Under the pieces are notes generated by a model. It worked only from the letters and a program-made list of their open reading frames with translations, made no database searches and was not told where the DNA came from. A DNA stretch of 5,397 nucleotides from Methanothrix sp. (lineage in GTDB: Archaea > Halobacteriota > Methanosarcinia > Methanotrichales > Methanotrichaceae). This document shows positions 1 to 5,397 of the stretch, one piece after another. A program made the translations under genes and the position numbers. The DNA is taken from positions 1-5,397 of the forward strand of contig JAQTXY010000156.1 in assembly GCA_028688535.1 (NCBI GenBank), in the 5' to 3' direction. The first letter of the stretch is position 1, and the number at the start of each line of letters is the position of its first letter.

Positions 1-688
1 ACAAGAGGAGATCACGCGCGTGGCAAAAGAGATCGCCATCCATCCGGATGATGTAGTGCTCGTGCACGGAGCAGGCTCTTTTGGACACATTCCTGCAAAA
101 AAATATGGTCTGCCCCATGTTTTTAATCGGCAGGGATTGAGAGTAACTCATAGCAGCGTATCCCGGCTCTGCGAGATGGTCGTTGAGGCACTCAGCCATG
201 CAGGAGTCGACTGCTTGCCGGTTCATCCACTCTCTTGCCTTCACCTTCGAGGCGGCAGAATAGACAGCTTCCTTATGGAGCCCATAGAAGATATGTTAAA
301 GAACGGCATCATGCCGGTGCTACATGGTGACGTGGCAATGGACGCCACCGGAAAGGCGGCAATAGTATCCGGCGATCAATTGGTTTCCTACATCGCCAAA
401 TCTCTGCAAGCCGATGTAGTTGCCATAGGAAGCAATGTTGATGGGGTCCTCTTTTCCGGCAGACCTCTCTCCAGGATTACCAGAAAGGAGCTTTCGCGGG
501 TAGATAGCGCCATTGGGGGCAGCGAAGGAGTGGACGTTACCGGGGGCATGAGAGGAAAGCTGCTGGAACTCTTGGATCTGGCTGATTTGGGTATAGAATC
601 CATGATATTTAATGCTGGCATAAAAGGAAATATTGCCCGGGCCTTAAAAGGCGAATATGTAGGAACCAGGATCGAGAGGGAAAAATGA
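1..688 (+). CDS. ipk: Isopentenyl phosphate kinase, 5'-partial
   Basis: ATP-dependent kinase of the amino acid kinase fold that converts isopentenyl phosphate to isopentenyl diphosphate, the last IPP-forming step of archaeal modified mevalonate pathways; cytosolic. The frame is open to the window edge (from base 2 it reads Gln-Glu-Glu-Ile-Thr-Arg before the GTG at 20). That GTG is therefore almost certainly an internal Val: the N-terminal Lys-x-Gly-Gly-Ser nucleotide-binding strand, roughly 25-30 residues, lies off the window. Counting from that GTG codon, HGAGSFGH spans residues 16-23; its last His (H23) aligns with the catalytic His60 of the Methanocaldococcus jannaschii enzyme. Other family signatures are PVLHGD (99-104), SGDQ (117-120), SNVDGVL (138-144), DVTGGMRGK (172-180, ATP-phosphate Lys) and a C-terminal FNAG (197-200). 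The stop overlaps the fni start by four bases (ATGA). General amino acid kinases such as acetylglutamate kinase are less likely given GAGSFGH and the isoprenoid neighbours. Confidence 0.95.
   Translation, partial: QEEITRVAKEIAIHPDDVVLVHGAGSFGHIPAKKYGLPHVFNRQGLRVTHSSVSRLCEMVVEALSHAGVDCLPVHPLSCLHLRGGRIDSFLMEPIEDMLKNGIMPVLHGDVAMDATGKAAIVSGDQLVSYIAKSLQADVVAIGSNVDGVLFSGRPLSRITRKELSRVDSAIGGSEGVDVTGGMRGKLLELLDLADLGIESMIFNAGIKGNIARALKGEYVGTRIEREK
674..688 (+). promoter_or_regulatory. Ribosome binding site and ATGA stop/start overlap, ipk-fni
   Basis: A purine-rich GAGAGGG (674-680) lies four bases before ATG 685, and that ATG overlaps the ipk stop TGA (686-688). The site fits a Shine-Dalgarno sequence inside the last ipk codons and supports ATG 685 as the fni start. 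The overlap suggests translational coupling; this is inference from the arrangement. Confidence 0.5.
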
Positions 689-1773
689 CCACATCCAGCC
701 GCAAGCTCGACCACATCCGAATCTGTATGGATAAGCCAGTAGATGCGAAAGAGAGGCCCTTCCAGGATCTGGTGCTGCTGCATAAGGCTCTGCCGGAGAT
801 CGACGAGGCGGATATCGATACCTCCTGTGTGTTCCTCGGGAAGAAGTTGAAGGCACCATTTATGATAAGTGCCATGACAGGGGGCCATCCTGATGTCAAG
901 CAGATCAATGTTCGTCTGGCACAGGCCGCTTCGGAGCTGGGCATTGCTTTAGGGGTGGGCTCACAAAGAGCGGCTTTGGAAGACCGGAGTCTGGCAGACA
1001 CCTTCTCAGCAGTCAGGGATGCCGCTCCGGACATTCCTATCATCGGCAACATAGGAGCCGTACAACTGAAAAGAAGCGGACCTGAAATCTTAGAGCAATT
1101 GGCTGAGATGATAGATGCGGATGCCATTGCCGTTCATCTCAACTTCCTGCAGGAGTGCATCCAGCCGGAAGGAGACAAAGATGCCGATGGAGTGCTGGAG
1201 ATCTTGAAATCAGCGGCCCGCGGATCGGTGCCGATCATGGTCAAGGAAACCGGTGCCGGTATATCGCGAGAAGTTGCTTTAGATCTGATTTGCGCGGGAG
1301 TGAAGATGATTGACGTCTCGGGCGTGGGAGGCCTCTCCTGGGCCAGCGTTGAGTCTTTTCGTGCTGCACAGGTCGGGGACGATGAGCTGGAGATGATGGG
1401 ACGGATATTTGAAAATTGGGGGATTCCGACACCCGTTAGCATTGTCGAGTGCAAAGCGGCTGGGGCCTATGTCATCTCCTCTGGAGGAGTGCGAAGCGGA
1501 CTGGATGCCGCCAAGAGCCTGGCTCTGGGTGCCAGCCTGGCGGGTACTGCCCTTCCCTTGTTAAGGCCGGCCACAAAGGACAAAGAAGCAGTAGTTAAGG
1601 TCATGAATGCTTATATCCGTGCGCTGAGGATCACAATGTTTCTCACCGGCTGCAAAGAAGTAACGCAGCTTGCAAAAGTTCCTCTCGTGGTTCTAGGAAG
1701 GACCAGGGAGTGGCTGGATGCACGGGGTTTCGATTTGAGAGCATTTTCTGTTTATAGAGAGTTGGCAAAATGA
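685..1773 (+). CDS. fni: Type 2 isopentenyl-diphosphate delta-isomerase
   Basis: FMN- and NAD(P)H-dependent isomerase interconverting IPP and DMAPP, the allylic primer for prenyl chain growth; cytosolic TIM-barrel flavoenzyme, usually multimeric. The 362 residues match the family's usual length. Visible motifs in order: RKLDHI (6-11, substrate diphosphate binding), SAMTGG (62-67, FMN site), GSQRA (92-96), HLNFLQE (151-157), QPEGD (160-164), VKETGAGIS (186-194, FMN-contacting Lys187), DVSGVGGLSW (210-219) and SGGVRSG (266-272) followed by the ALGA phosphate-binding segment (280-283). Gln156 and Glu157 align with the Gln160/Glu161 pair of the Sulfolobus shibatae enzyme, proposed for catalysis and Mg2+ binding. 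The N-terminal RK-x-x-H motif close to the start supports ATG 685. It overlaps ipk upstream and rnj downstream by four bases each. Unrelated to the Nudix type 1 isomerase. No key residue appears to be missing. Confidence 0.97.
   Translation: MTTSSRKLDHIRICMDKPVDAKERPFQDLVLLHKALPEIDEADIDTSCVFLGKKLKAPFMISAMTGGHPDVKQINVRLAQAASELGIALGVGSQRAALEDRSLADTFSAVRDAAPDIPIIGNIGAVQLKRSGPEILEQLAEMIDADAIAVHLNFLQECIQPEGDKDADGVLEILKSAARGSVPIMVKETGAGISREVALDLICAGVKMIDVSGVGGLSWASVESFRAAQVGDDELEMMGRIFENWGIPTPVSIVECKAAGAYVISSGGVRSGLDAAKSLALGASLAGTALPLLRPATKDKEAVVKVMNAYIRALRITMFLTGCKEVTQLAKVPLVVLGRTREWLDARGFDLRAFSVYRELAK
1770..1773 (+). other. ATGA stop/start overlap, fni-rnj
   Basis: The fni stop TGA (1771-1773) lies inside ATGA with the rnj start ATG at 1770. 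Only a loose purine stretch (AGAGAG, about 1756-1761) precedes it, with no strong Shine-Dalgarno. Re-initiation by ribosomes finishing fni is a plausible way for rnj to be translated. Confidence 0.6.
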
Positions 1774-3107
1774 AGGATATTTCAATAATCGCTGTGGGCG
1801 GCTATAATGAAATTGGCCGCAATATGACGGCGCTGAGGATCGGAAAAGACATCGTGGTTATGGATATGGGAATCCGGCTGGATAGAGTGCAGATTCACGA
1901 GGACACAGACGTGGAATCGCTGCACGCAGCCGACCTGATAAACATGGGAGCCATTCCCGACGACAGCATCATGGAAAACGTTGACGGAACGGTAAGGGCT
2001 ATCGCCTGCACCCATGGTCACCTGGACCATATTGGAGCCATCTCTAAGCTGGCCCACAAGTATCATGCCCCCATCATTGCCTCGCCATTCACCGCGGACC
2101 TCATCAATCAGGAGATTAAATCCGAGAAGATCTTCGGAGTAAAAAATCCCCTGCATGTGATGAAAGCGGGGGAACGATTCCAGGTTACGCAGGACATTGA
2201 GCTGGAGTTCATCCGTGTGCAGCATAGCATTGTGGACTGTGTCTTCGCGGCCATCCATACACCTAAGGGCATCATAATTTACGCAAATGATTTCAAGATT
2301 GACAGGTCTCCGACTTTAGGCGAGCCGCCAGACTTCGCCCGGCTAAGAGCCTTGGGAAAGCAGGGCGTGCTGGCACTCATCACCGAGACCACCAATGCCT
2401 CCATCTCCGGAAAGACGCCCTCCGAGAAGATCGCCAAGGATCTGGTTTGGGATGTGCTTCTTGGTACTGAAGAATCGAAGTCCGGTATTATGGTCACCAC
2501 ATTCTCTTCCCACATTGCCCGCATCAGGGCCATCATCGAGGCCGCTCACAAGATGGGACGAAAGCCCGTTCTTTTGGGCCGCTCCATGGAAAAATATTGG
2601 GGCACGGCGATGAGAACCGGCTATGCCGGTCAGGGAGATGTGACTGTCTTTGGCAGGCGCAAGTCTGTGGACAAAGCCTTGAAGCGGATCATGGCTGAGG
2701 GTAAGGATAAGTATCTGCCCATCATGACCGGACACCAGGGTGAGCCGGGAGCTATCTTGAGCCGGGTGGCCAATGGAGAGACCGACTATAATGTGGAGTC
2801 TGGAGATAAGGTCATCTTCTCCGCAGGCATCATACCCCAGCCTCTCAATGAGTCCAACAGGCACACGGTTGTCACCAAGCTCAAGATGCGCGGGGGCAGG
2901 ATTTACGATAATGTGCATGTATCAGGGCATGCCTGTCGGGAAGATCATTGGGAGCTTCTGCGCATGATACAGCCGGAGCATGTCATACCCAGCCACGGAA
3001 ATCTGGTTAGTCACAGCAGCTATCTCATGATGGCGGAGGAGACGGGATACTCGCTAGGGTCCAATTTCCATCTGGTGAGAAACGGTCAGGAGCTTGTAAT
3101 CGATTAG
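1770..3107 (+). CDS. rnj: Archaeal ribonuclease J (beta-CASP exoribonuclease)
   Basis: Metallo-beta-lactamase/beta-CASP nuclease of the archaeal RNase J group; characterised euryarchaeal members are mainly 5'-3' exoribonucleases in RNA decay and processing. The 445 residues cover the catalytic core. There is no N-terminal KH region, which separates it from the longer aCPSF1/aCPSF2 proteins. Metal-binding signatures: HGHLDH (82-87), His152 in QHS, Asp174 in ANDFK, and a late His409 in PSHGN. Beta-CASP signatures: motif A acidic residue Glu206 (ETTNA), motif B His248 (FSSHIAR), the GHQGEP segment (321-326) and motif C His387 (VSGHA). The early GGYNEIGRN (10-18) is typical of RNase J and supports ATG 1770. 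That ATG overlaps the fni stop (ATGA) and has only a weak upstream purine run, so its translation may depend on fni. Its role in an isoprenoid operon is not explained by enzymology. A plain metallo-hydrolase is unlikely because all beta-CASP motifs are present. Confidence 0.94.
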   Translation: MKDISIIAVGGYNEIGRNMTALRIGKDIVVMDMGIRLDRVQIHEDTDVESLHAADLINMGAIPDDSIMENVDGTVRAIACTHGHLDHIGAISKLAHKYHAPIIASPFTADLINQEIKSEKIFGVKNPLHVMKAGERFQVTQDIELEFIRVQHSIVDCVFAAIHTPKGIIIYANDFKIDRSPTLGEPPDFARLRALGKQGVLALITETTNASISGKTPSEKIAKDLVWDVLLGTEESKSGIMVTTFSSHIARIRAIIEAAHKMGRKPVLLGRSMEKYWGTAMRTGYAGQGDVTVFGRRKSVDKALKRIMAEGKDKYLPIMTGHQGEPGAILSRVANGETDYNVESGDKVIFSAGIIPQPLNESNRHTVVTKLKMRGGRIYDNVHVSGHACREDHWELLRMIQPEHVIPSHGNLVSHSSYLMMAEETGYSLGSNFHLVRNGQELVID

Positions 3108-3114
3108 GCAAATC

Positions 3115-3120
3115 AAGGGG
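3115..3120 (+). promoter_or_regulatory. Candidate ribosome binding site for idsA
   Basis: AAGGGG lies in the 23-base gap between rnj (stop at 3105-3107) and idsA, ten bases before ATG 3131. It is an imperfect match to the archaeal GGAGGTGA consensus. The gap is too short for a convincing separate promoter, so idsA most likely shares the upstream transcript. Confidence 0.35.
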
Positions 3121-3130
3121 TTGAGCGAGA

Positions 3131-4114
3131 ATGACGAAGACGATTACAGGAGAGCTGGACCGGGAGCTGCAGATGCGAGCCGATCTGGTTACGGGAGCCA
3201 TCGAGGAACTCTTGCCAGTAGTACATCCGCGTCCTCTCTATGAAGCCGGCCGGCATCTAGTGGATGCAGGAGGAAAGAGGCTGCGTCCTTCGATGTTGCT
3301 GCTGGCGGGTGAAGCCGCGGGAGGCGATGCAGCCGCAATAGTCGCTGCAGCCGTATCCATTGAGCTGATCCATAATTTCACGCTCATTCATGACGACATC
3401 ATGGACAATGCCGATGTTCGGCGCGGGCGTGCTGCCGTGCATAAGATTTGGGGTCTGTCTGGAGCCATACTCGCTGGCGATACACTCTACTCCAAGGCTT
3501 TTCAGGTGCTGGGTATGACCAAAGCCCGGCCCGATCTCATTTTAGGTGCCATGAATATGCTCTCTCGCACCTGTACTGCCATTTGCGAAGGCCAGTGGCT
3601 GGATATGGAGTTTGAGGCTAAAGAGCGCGTTTCTGAAGATGAGTACATGGAGATGATTGAGAAGAAGACGGGAGTTCTCTACGGCGCCTCAGCCGGCATG
3701 GGTGGGCTCCTGGCTGGAGCTACACCCCGGGAGGTCGCAGCACTGGACGAATTTGGCAGGCTGACCGGCATGGGCTTTCAACTGCAAGATGACGTTATAG
3801 ATCTCATCACTCCTGAGAAGGTATCCGGAAAGCGGCAGGGCGGAGATCTGATTGAGGCCAAGAAGACGCTGATTATGATTCACGCCTTTGCCCACGAGAT
3901 TCCCATAAAGGTTTTTGGCAAGAAGGATGCTACGCCGGAGCAGATTCAAGAGGCAATCTCAATTCTGGAGAAGAGCGGATCGATTGAGTACGCCAGGTCT
4001 CGAGCAGAGGAGATGGTAGCCCGAGGCAAGAAAGCTCTGCAAGTACTGCCCGACTCAAAAGCAAAAGCAACGCTTCTGGAGCTGGCCGATTACATGGTCA
4101 AGAGGCACTATTAG
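3131..4114 (+). CDS. idsA: Geranylgeranyl diphosphate synthase (short-chain prenyltransferase)
   Basis: Trans-isoprenyl diphosphate synthase that adds IPP units to DMAPP/allylic primers to give (farnesyl- and) geranylgeranyl diphosphate for archaeal ether-lipid chains; soluble all-alpha enzyme. Typical length at 327 residues. Motifs: GGKRLRP (47-53, IPP binding), first Asp-rich motif DDIMD (88-92) followed by Arg97-Arg98, EGQWLDM (153-159), KKTG (178-181), FQLQDDVIDL (216-225, second Asp-rich motif DDVID) and GKRQGGD (233-239). The first Asp-rich motif has no two-residue insertion, and the fifth residue before it is Phe83. Both features match archaeal type I GGPP synthases, where the aromatic limits chain length near C20. 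A bifunctional FPP/GGPP activity cannot be excluded. It follows rnj by 23 bases, ends the operon, and its substrates are the products of the ipk and fni enzymes. The protein ends normally in the family's basic/aromatic tail. Confidence 0.95.
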   Translation: MTKTITGELDRELQMRADLVTGAIEELLPVVHPRPLYEAGRHLVDAGGKRLRPSMLLLAGEAAGGDAAAIVAAAVSIELIHNFTLIHDDIMDNADVRRGRAAVHKIWGLSGAILAGDTLYSKAFQVLGMTKARPDLILGAMNMLSRTCTAICEGQWLDMEFEAKERVSEDEYMEMIEKKTGVLYGASAGMGGLLAGATPREVAALDEFGRLTGMGFQLQDDVIDLITPEKVSGKRQGGDLIEAKKTLIMIHAFAHEIPIKVFGKKDATPEQIQEAISILEKSGSIEYARSRAEEMVARGKKALQVLPDSKAKATLLELADYMVKRHY

Positions 4115-4189
4115 AGGGTGCCAAATTAGAGGTTAGTGGTCGTTATGGCTGAGCACCTCCTGCACCAAGGCGGATGGGCTGGACATCAG

Positions 4190-4239
4190 GGAAAAGCTCT
4201 GGCCCTCCCGCAATCCGGTCAGAGAGCCTTTTTCCTTTG
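4190..4239 (+). terminator. Imperfect stem-loop with T-tract between convergent genes
   Basis: Read by eye, GGAAAAG (4190-4196), CTCTG (4197-4201) and GCC (4202-4204) pair with GGT (4217-4219, one wobble), CAGAG (4220-4224) and CTTTTTCC (4228-4235). AGC (4225-4227) and one T are bulged, and the loop is 12 bases. The right arm runs into a T-rich stretch (five T at 4229-4233, then CCTTT), and another run of five T lies at 4255-4259. Archaeal termination mainly uses T-tracts, so these T-runs suit the plus-strand operon ending at 4114. The stem could also serve the opposing transporter transcript. Pairing was judged by eye without an energy calculation. Confidence 0.45.
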
Positions 4240-4275
4240 TCTTCAGCCAAAAGGTTTTTCGTCTAATCATAATCC

Positions 4276-5397
4276 TTAATCTCTTTTTCTCAATCTGCCC
4301 CTGGCCAGAGAGGCAAAGATCCCCAGTATGCATAGCGCAGAGAAGACGGCAAAGGCCACCCTGACACTTGAAAGGAACTGCGGATAGTACTGAGGCGTGA
4401 TCTCCACCTCACCCAAATACAGCGAGAAGACCATCATGACAAAGCTCATGCTGGAGACCTGCCCCACCAGACGCATGGTTCCAAGAGTTGCCGATCCCAC
4501 GCCATAGTGGCGCGGCTCTACAGAGGACATGATGGCATTGGTGTTGGGCGAGGTGAATAATGCCAGCCCCATTCCCAGAGTGATGAGACAGGCTACGATG
4601 AAAAAGATGCTCGTCTCCCCGTTTAGAGACACGAATGCCAAGACTGCCACAAAGGTGAGTATCATTCCGGCTGTAGCCACGAGACGCGGCTCAATCCTGT
4701 CGGAAAGCTTTCCGGTAAATGGGGAGAATATGGCCATCATCGCCGGCTGGGCCAGCATGATCAGCCCCGCCTGATCAGGCGCTAGACCTTTGATGTACTG
4801 CAGATAGAGGCTGAGCAGGAAGGTTATGGCAAAGGTGGCGCTGTAGCTGATGAGAGCCGCCAGATTGGAGTAAGCATAGACCCGATTCTTTTTAAAGAGC
4901 CTCACATCCAGCACAGGACAGGAGACGCCCGATTCCCAGCGGATGAGCAGGAGCAAGGTCGCAGCTCCCGCCAGTACCAGCACAGCTCCCTCCCATGCCG
5001 GAAGAATGGAAAAGCCGAACATAACCGCCACGAGCATCAAGCTGTATATTGCCGATCCGATCATATCGAATCTATCCCCTCTGGCTCCAGCCCACTCGCC
5101 TTTCAGCTTCCATAGCCCCAGCGCCAGGGGAATCAGCCCCAGGGGGACGTTAATCAGAAAGAGGCTCCTCCAACCGAAATATTCGGTGAGAAGGCCTCCC
5201 AGAAAAGGCCCCAATGATAGTCCCAGATAGACAGAAGCGGCATTGATTCCCAAGATCCGCCCCCTCTCCTGCAAGGGAAATACGCTGACCAAAATGGCAG
5301 TTCCCGTTCCGAAGATCATAGCTCTGCCAAATCCCTGTAGCACCCTCGAGCCAATAAGGACCATGGAAGATGGAGCAAAGAAGGCCACCAGGGATGA
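4276..5397 (-). CDS. MFS transporter, DHA2 (14-helix, EmrB/QacA-like), 5'-partial
   Basis: Membrane transporter of the major facilitator superfamily, drug:H+ antiporter-2 type; family members usually export hydrophobic toxic compounds using the proton gradient, but the substrate here is unknown. The frame stays open to the right edge (three more codons, Ser-Ser-Leu, beyond the GTG at 5388). The sequence there reads as helix 3, so about the first two helices, perhaps 80-90 residues, are missing. Counting from the GTG codon: SRVLQGFG (14-21), motif C-like GLSLGPFLGG (56-65), FGWRSLFLINVPLG (71-84, a DHA2 hallmark), a second motif A-like GKLSDRIEPR (226-235) and SPNTNAIMSSV (280-290). About twelve hydrophobic segments are visible, including two extra ones (about 109-128 and 134-150) between the two halves, which points to 14 helices in total. 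It ends in a short basic tail (RGRLRKRD). Convergent with idsA, so co-regulation is unlikely. Its promoter is off the window. Confidence 0.9.
   Translation of the reverse strand, partial: SSLVAFFAPSSMVLIGSRVLQGFGRAMIFGTGTAILVSVFPLQERGRILGINAASVYLGLSLGPFLGGLLTEYFGWRSLFLINVPLGLIPLALGLWKLKGEWAGARGDRFDMIGSAIYSLMLVAVMFGFSILPAWEGAVLVLAGAATLLLLIRWESGVSCPVLDVRLFKKNRVYAYSNLAALISYSATFAITFLLSLYLQYIKGLAPDQAGLIMLAQPAMMAIFSPFTGKLSDRIEPRLVATAGMILTFVAVLAFVSLNGETSIFFIVACLITLGMGLALFTSPNTNAIMSSVEPRHYGVGSATLGTMRLVGQVSSMSFVMMVFSLYLGEVEITPQYYPQFLSSVRVAFAVFSALCILGIFASLARGRLRKRD

Noticed and set aside
388..1127. Long minus-strand open frames opposite ipk and fni (about 166 and 172 codons).
   Set aside because: They lie antisense to genes with complete family motifs, have low-complexity Ser/Pro-rich translations and show no recognisable domain. 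They are shadows of the coding strand.
1974..2192. Whether motif variants in RNase J (Glu in motif A, ANDFK rather than GDFK) indicate a degenerate nuclease.
   Set aside because: The acidic and histidine ligands themselves are all present (82-87, 152, 174, 206, 248, 387, 409). As far as I recall, such flanking substitutions occur in archaeal RNase J, so loss of activity is not supported.
2343..2918. A 191-codon minus-strand open frame opposite rnj.
   Set aside because: It is fully antisense to the conserved beta-CASP region, with no motif and no start context of its own, so it is a shadow frame.
4153..4160. Near-perfect Shine-Dalgarno complement (AGGAGGTG as read on the minus strand) in the intergenic region.
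   Set aside because: No ATG, GTG or TTG start follows at a usable distance with an open frame on that strand; it points into the antisense of idsA.
4145..4279. A 44-codon plus-strand ORF starting at ATG 4145, preceded by GAGGT at 4129-4133.
   Set aside because: It runs through the stem-loop and T-tracts of the convergent junction and ends at the transporter stop. Its composition resembles no protein I recognise. A chance ORF is the simpler reading; ribosome profiling or conservation would be needed to revive it.
4133..4333. A 66-codon minus-strand ORF overlapping the transporter 3' end, possibly a frameshifted extension of the transporter or a small protein.
   Set aside because: The transporter already ends naturally just after its last helix with a basic tail, so no extension is missing. 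The start region lies inside the transporter in another frame, and no family motif is visible.

Overview
The window looks like a piece of a methanogenic euryarchaeal chromosome. The main evidence is a tight run of archaeal isoprenoid-lipid genes: isopentenyl phosphate kinase, FMN-dependent type 2 IPP isomerase and a short-chain prenyl diphosphate synthase with archaeal GGPP-synthase features. An archaeal-type RNase J is embedded in the run. Isopentenyl phosphate kinase next to type 2 isomerase is typical of archaea using a modified mevalonate pathway. From memory of related gene orders, the Methanosarcinales/Methanotrichales (Methanothrix-like) are the best guess. The sequence alone does not prove that placement.

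Layout. Positions 1-4114, plus strand: four genes in one direction, ipk (5' end cut by the window edge) - fni - rnj - idsA. The first two junctions are 4-base ATGA overlaps and the third is a 23-base gap, so this is very probably one transcription unit whose promoter lies to the left of the window. Positions 4115-4275: a 161-base convergent intergenic region with an imperfect stem-loop and T-tracts, probably a terminator zone. Positions 4276-5397, minus strand: a DHA2-type (14-helix) major facilitator transporter whose N-terminal part is cut by the right edge.

How the genes work together. Ipk phosphorylates isopentenyl phosphate to IPP, Fni converts IPP to DMAPP, and IdsA condenses DMAPP with IPP to GGPP, the C20 precursor of archaeal ether lipids. 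Three steps in or near sequence are therefore co-encoded. RNase J, a 5'-3' exoribonuclease of the metallo-beta-lactamase/beta-CASP family, has no enzymatic place in this pathway. It is nevertheless locked into the operon by the overlap with fni. The transporter is convergent and probably unrelated.

All five proteins keep the family motifs I could check, and I see no frameshift, insertion element, tRNA, rRNA or CRISPR array. This is mostly an ordinary, conserved chromosomal region. I did not find a convincing undescribed system. The points most worth a second look are the RNase J coupling and the convergent terminator.
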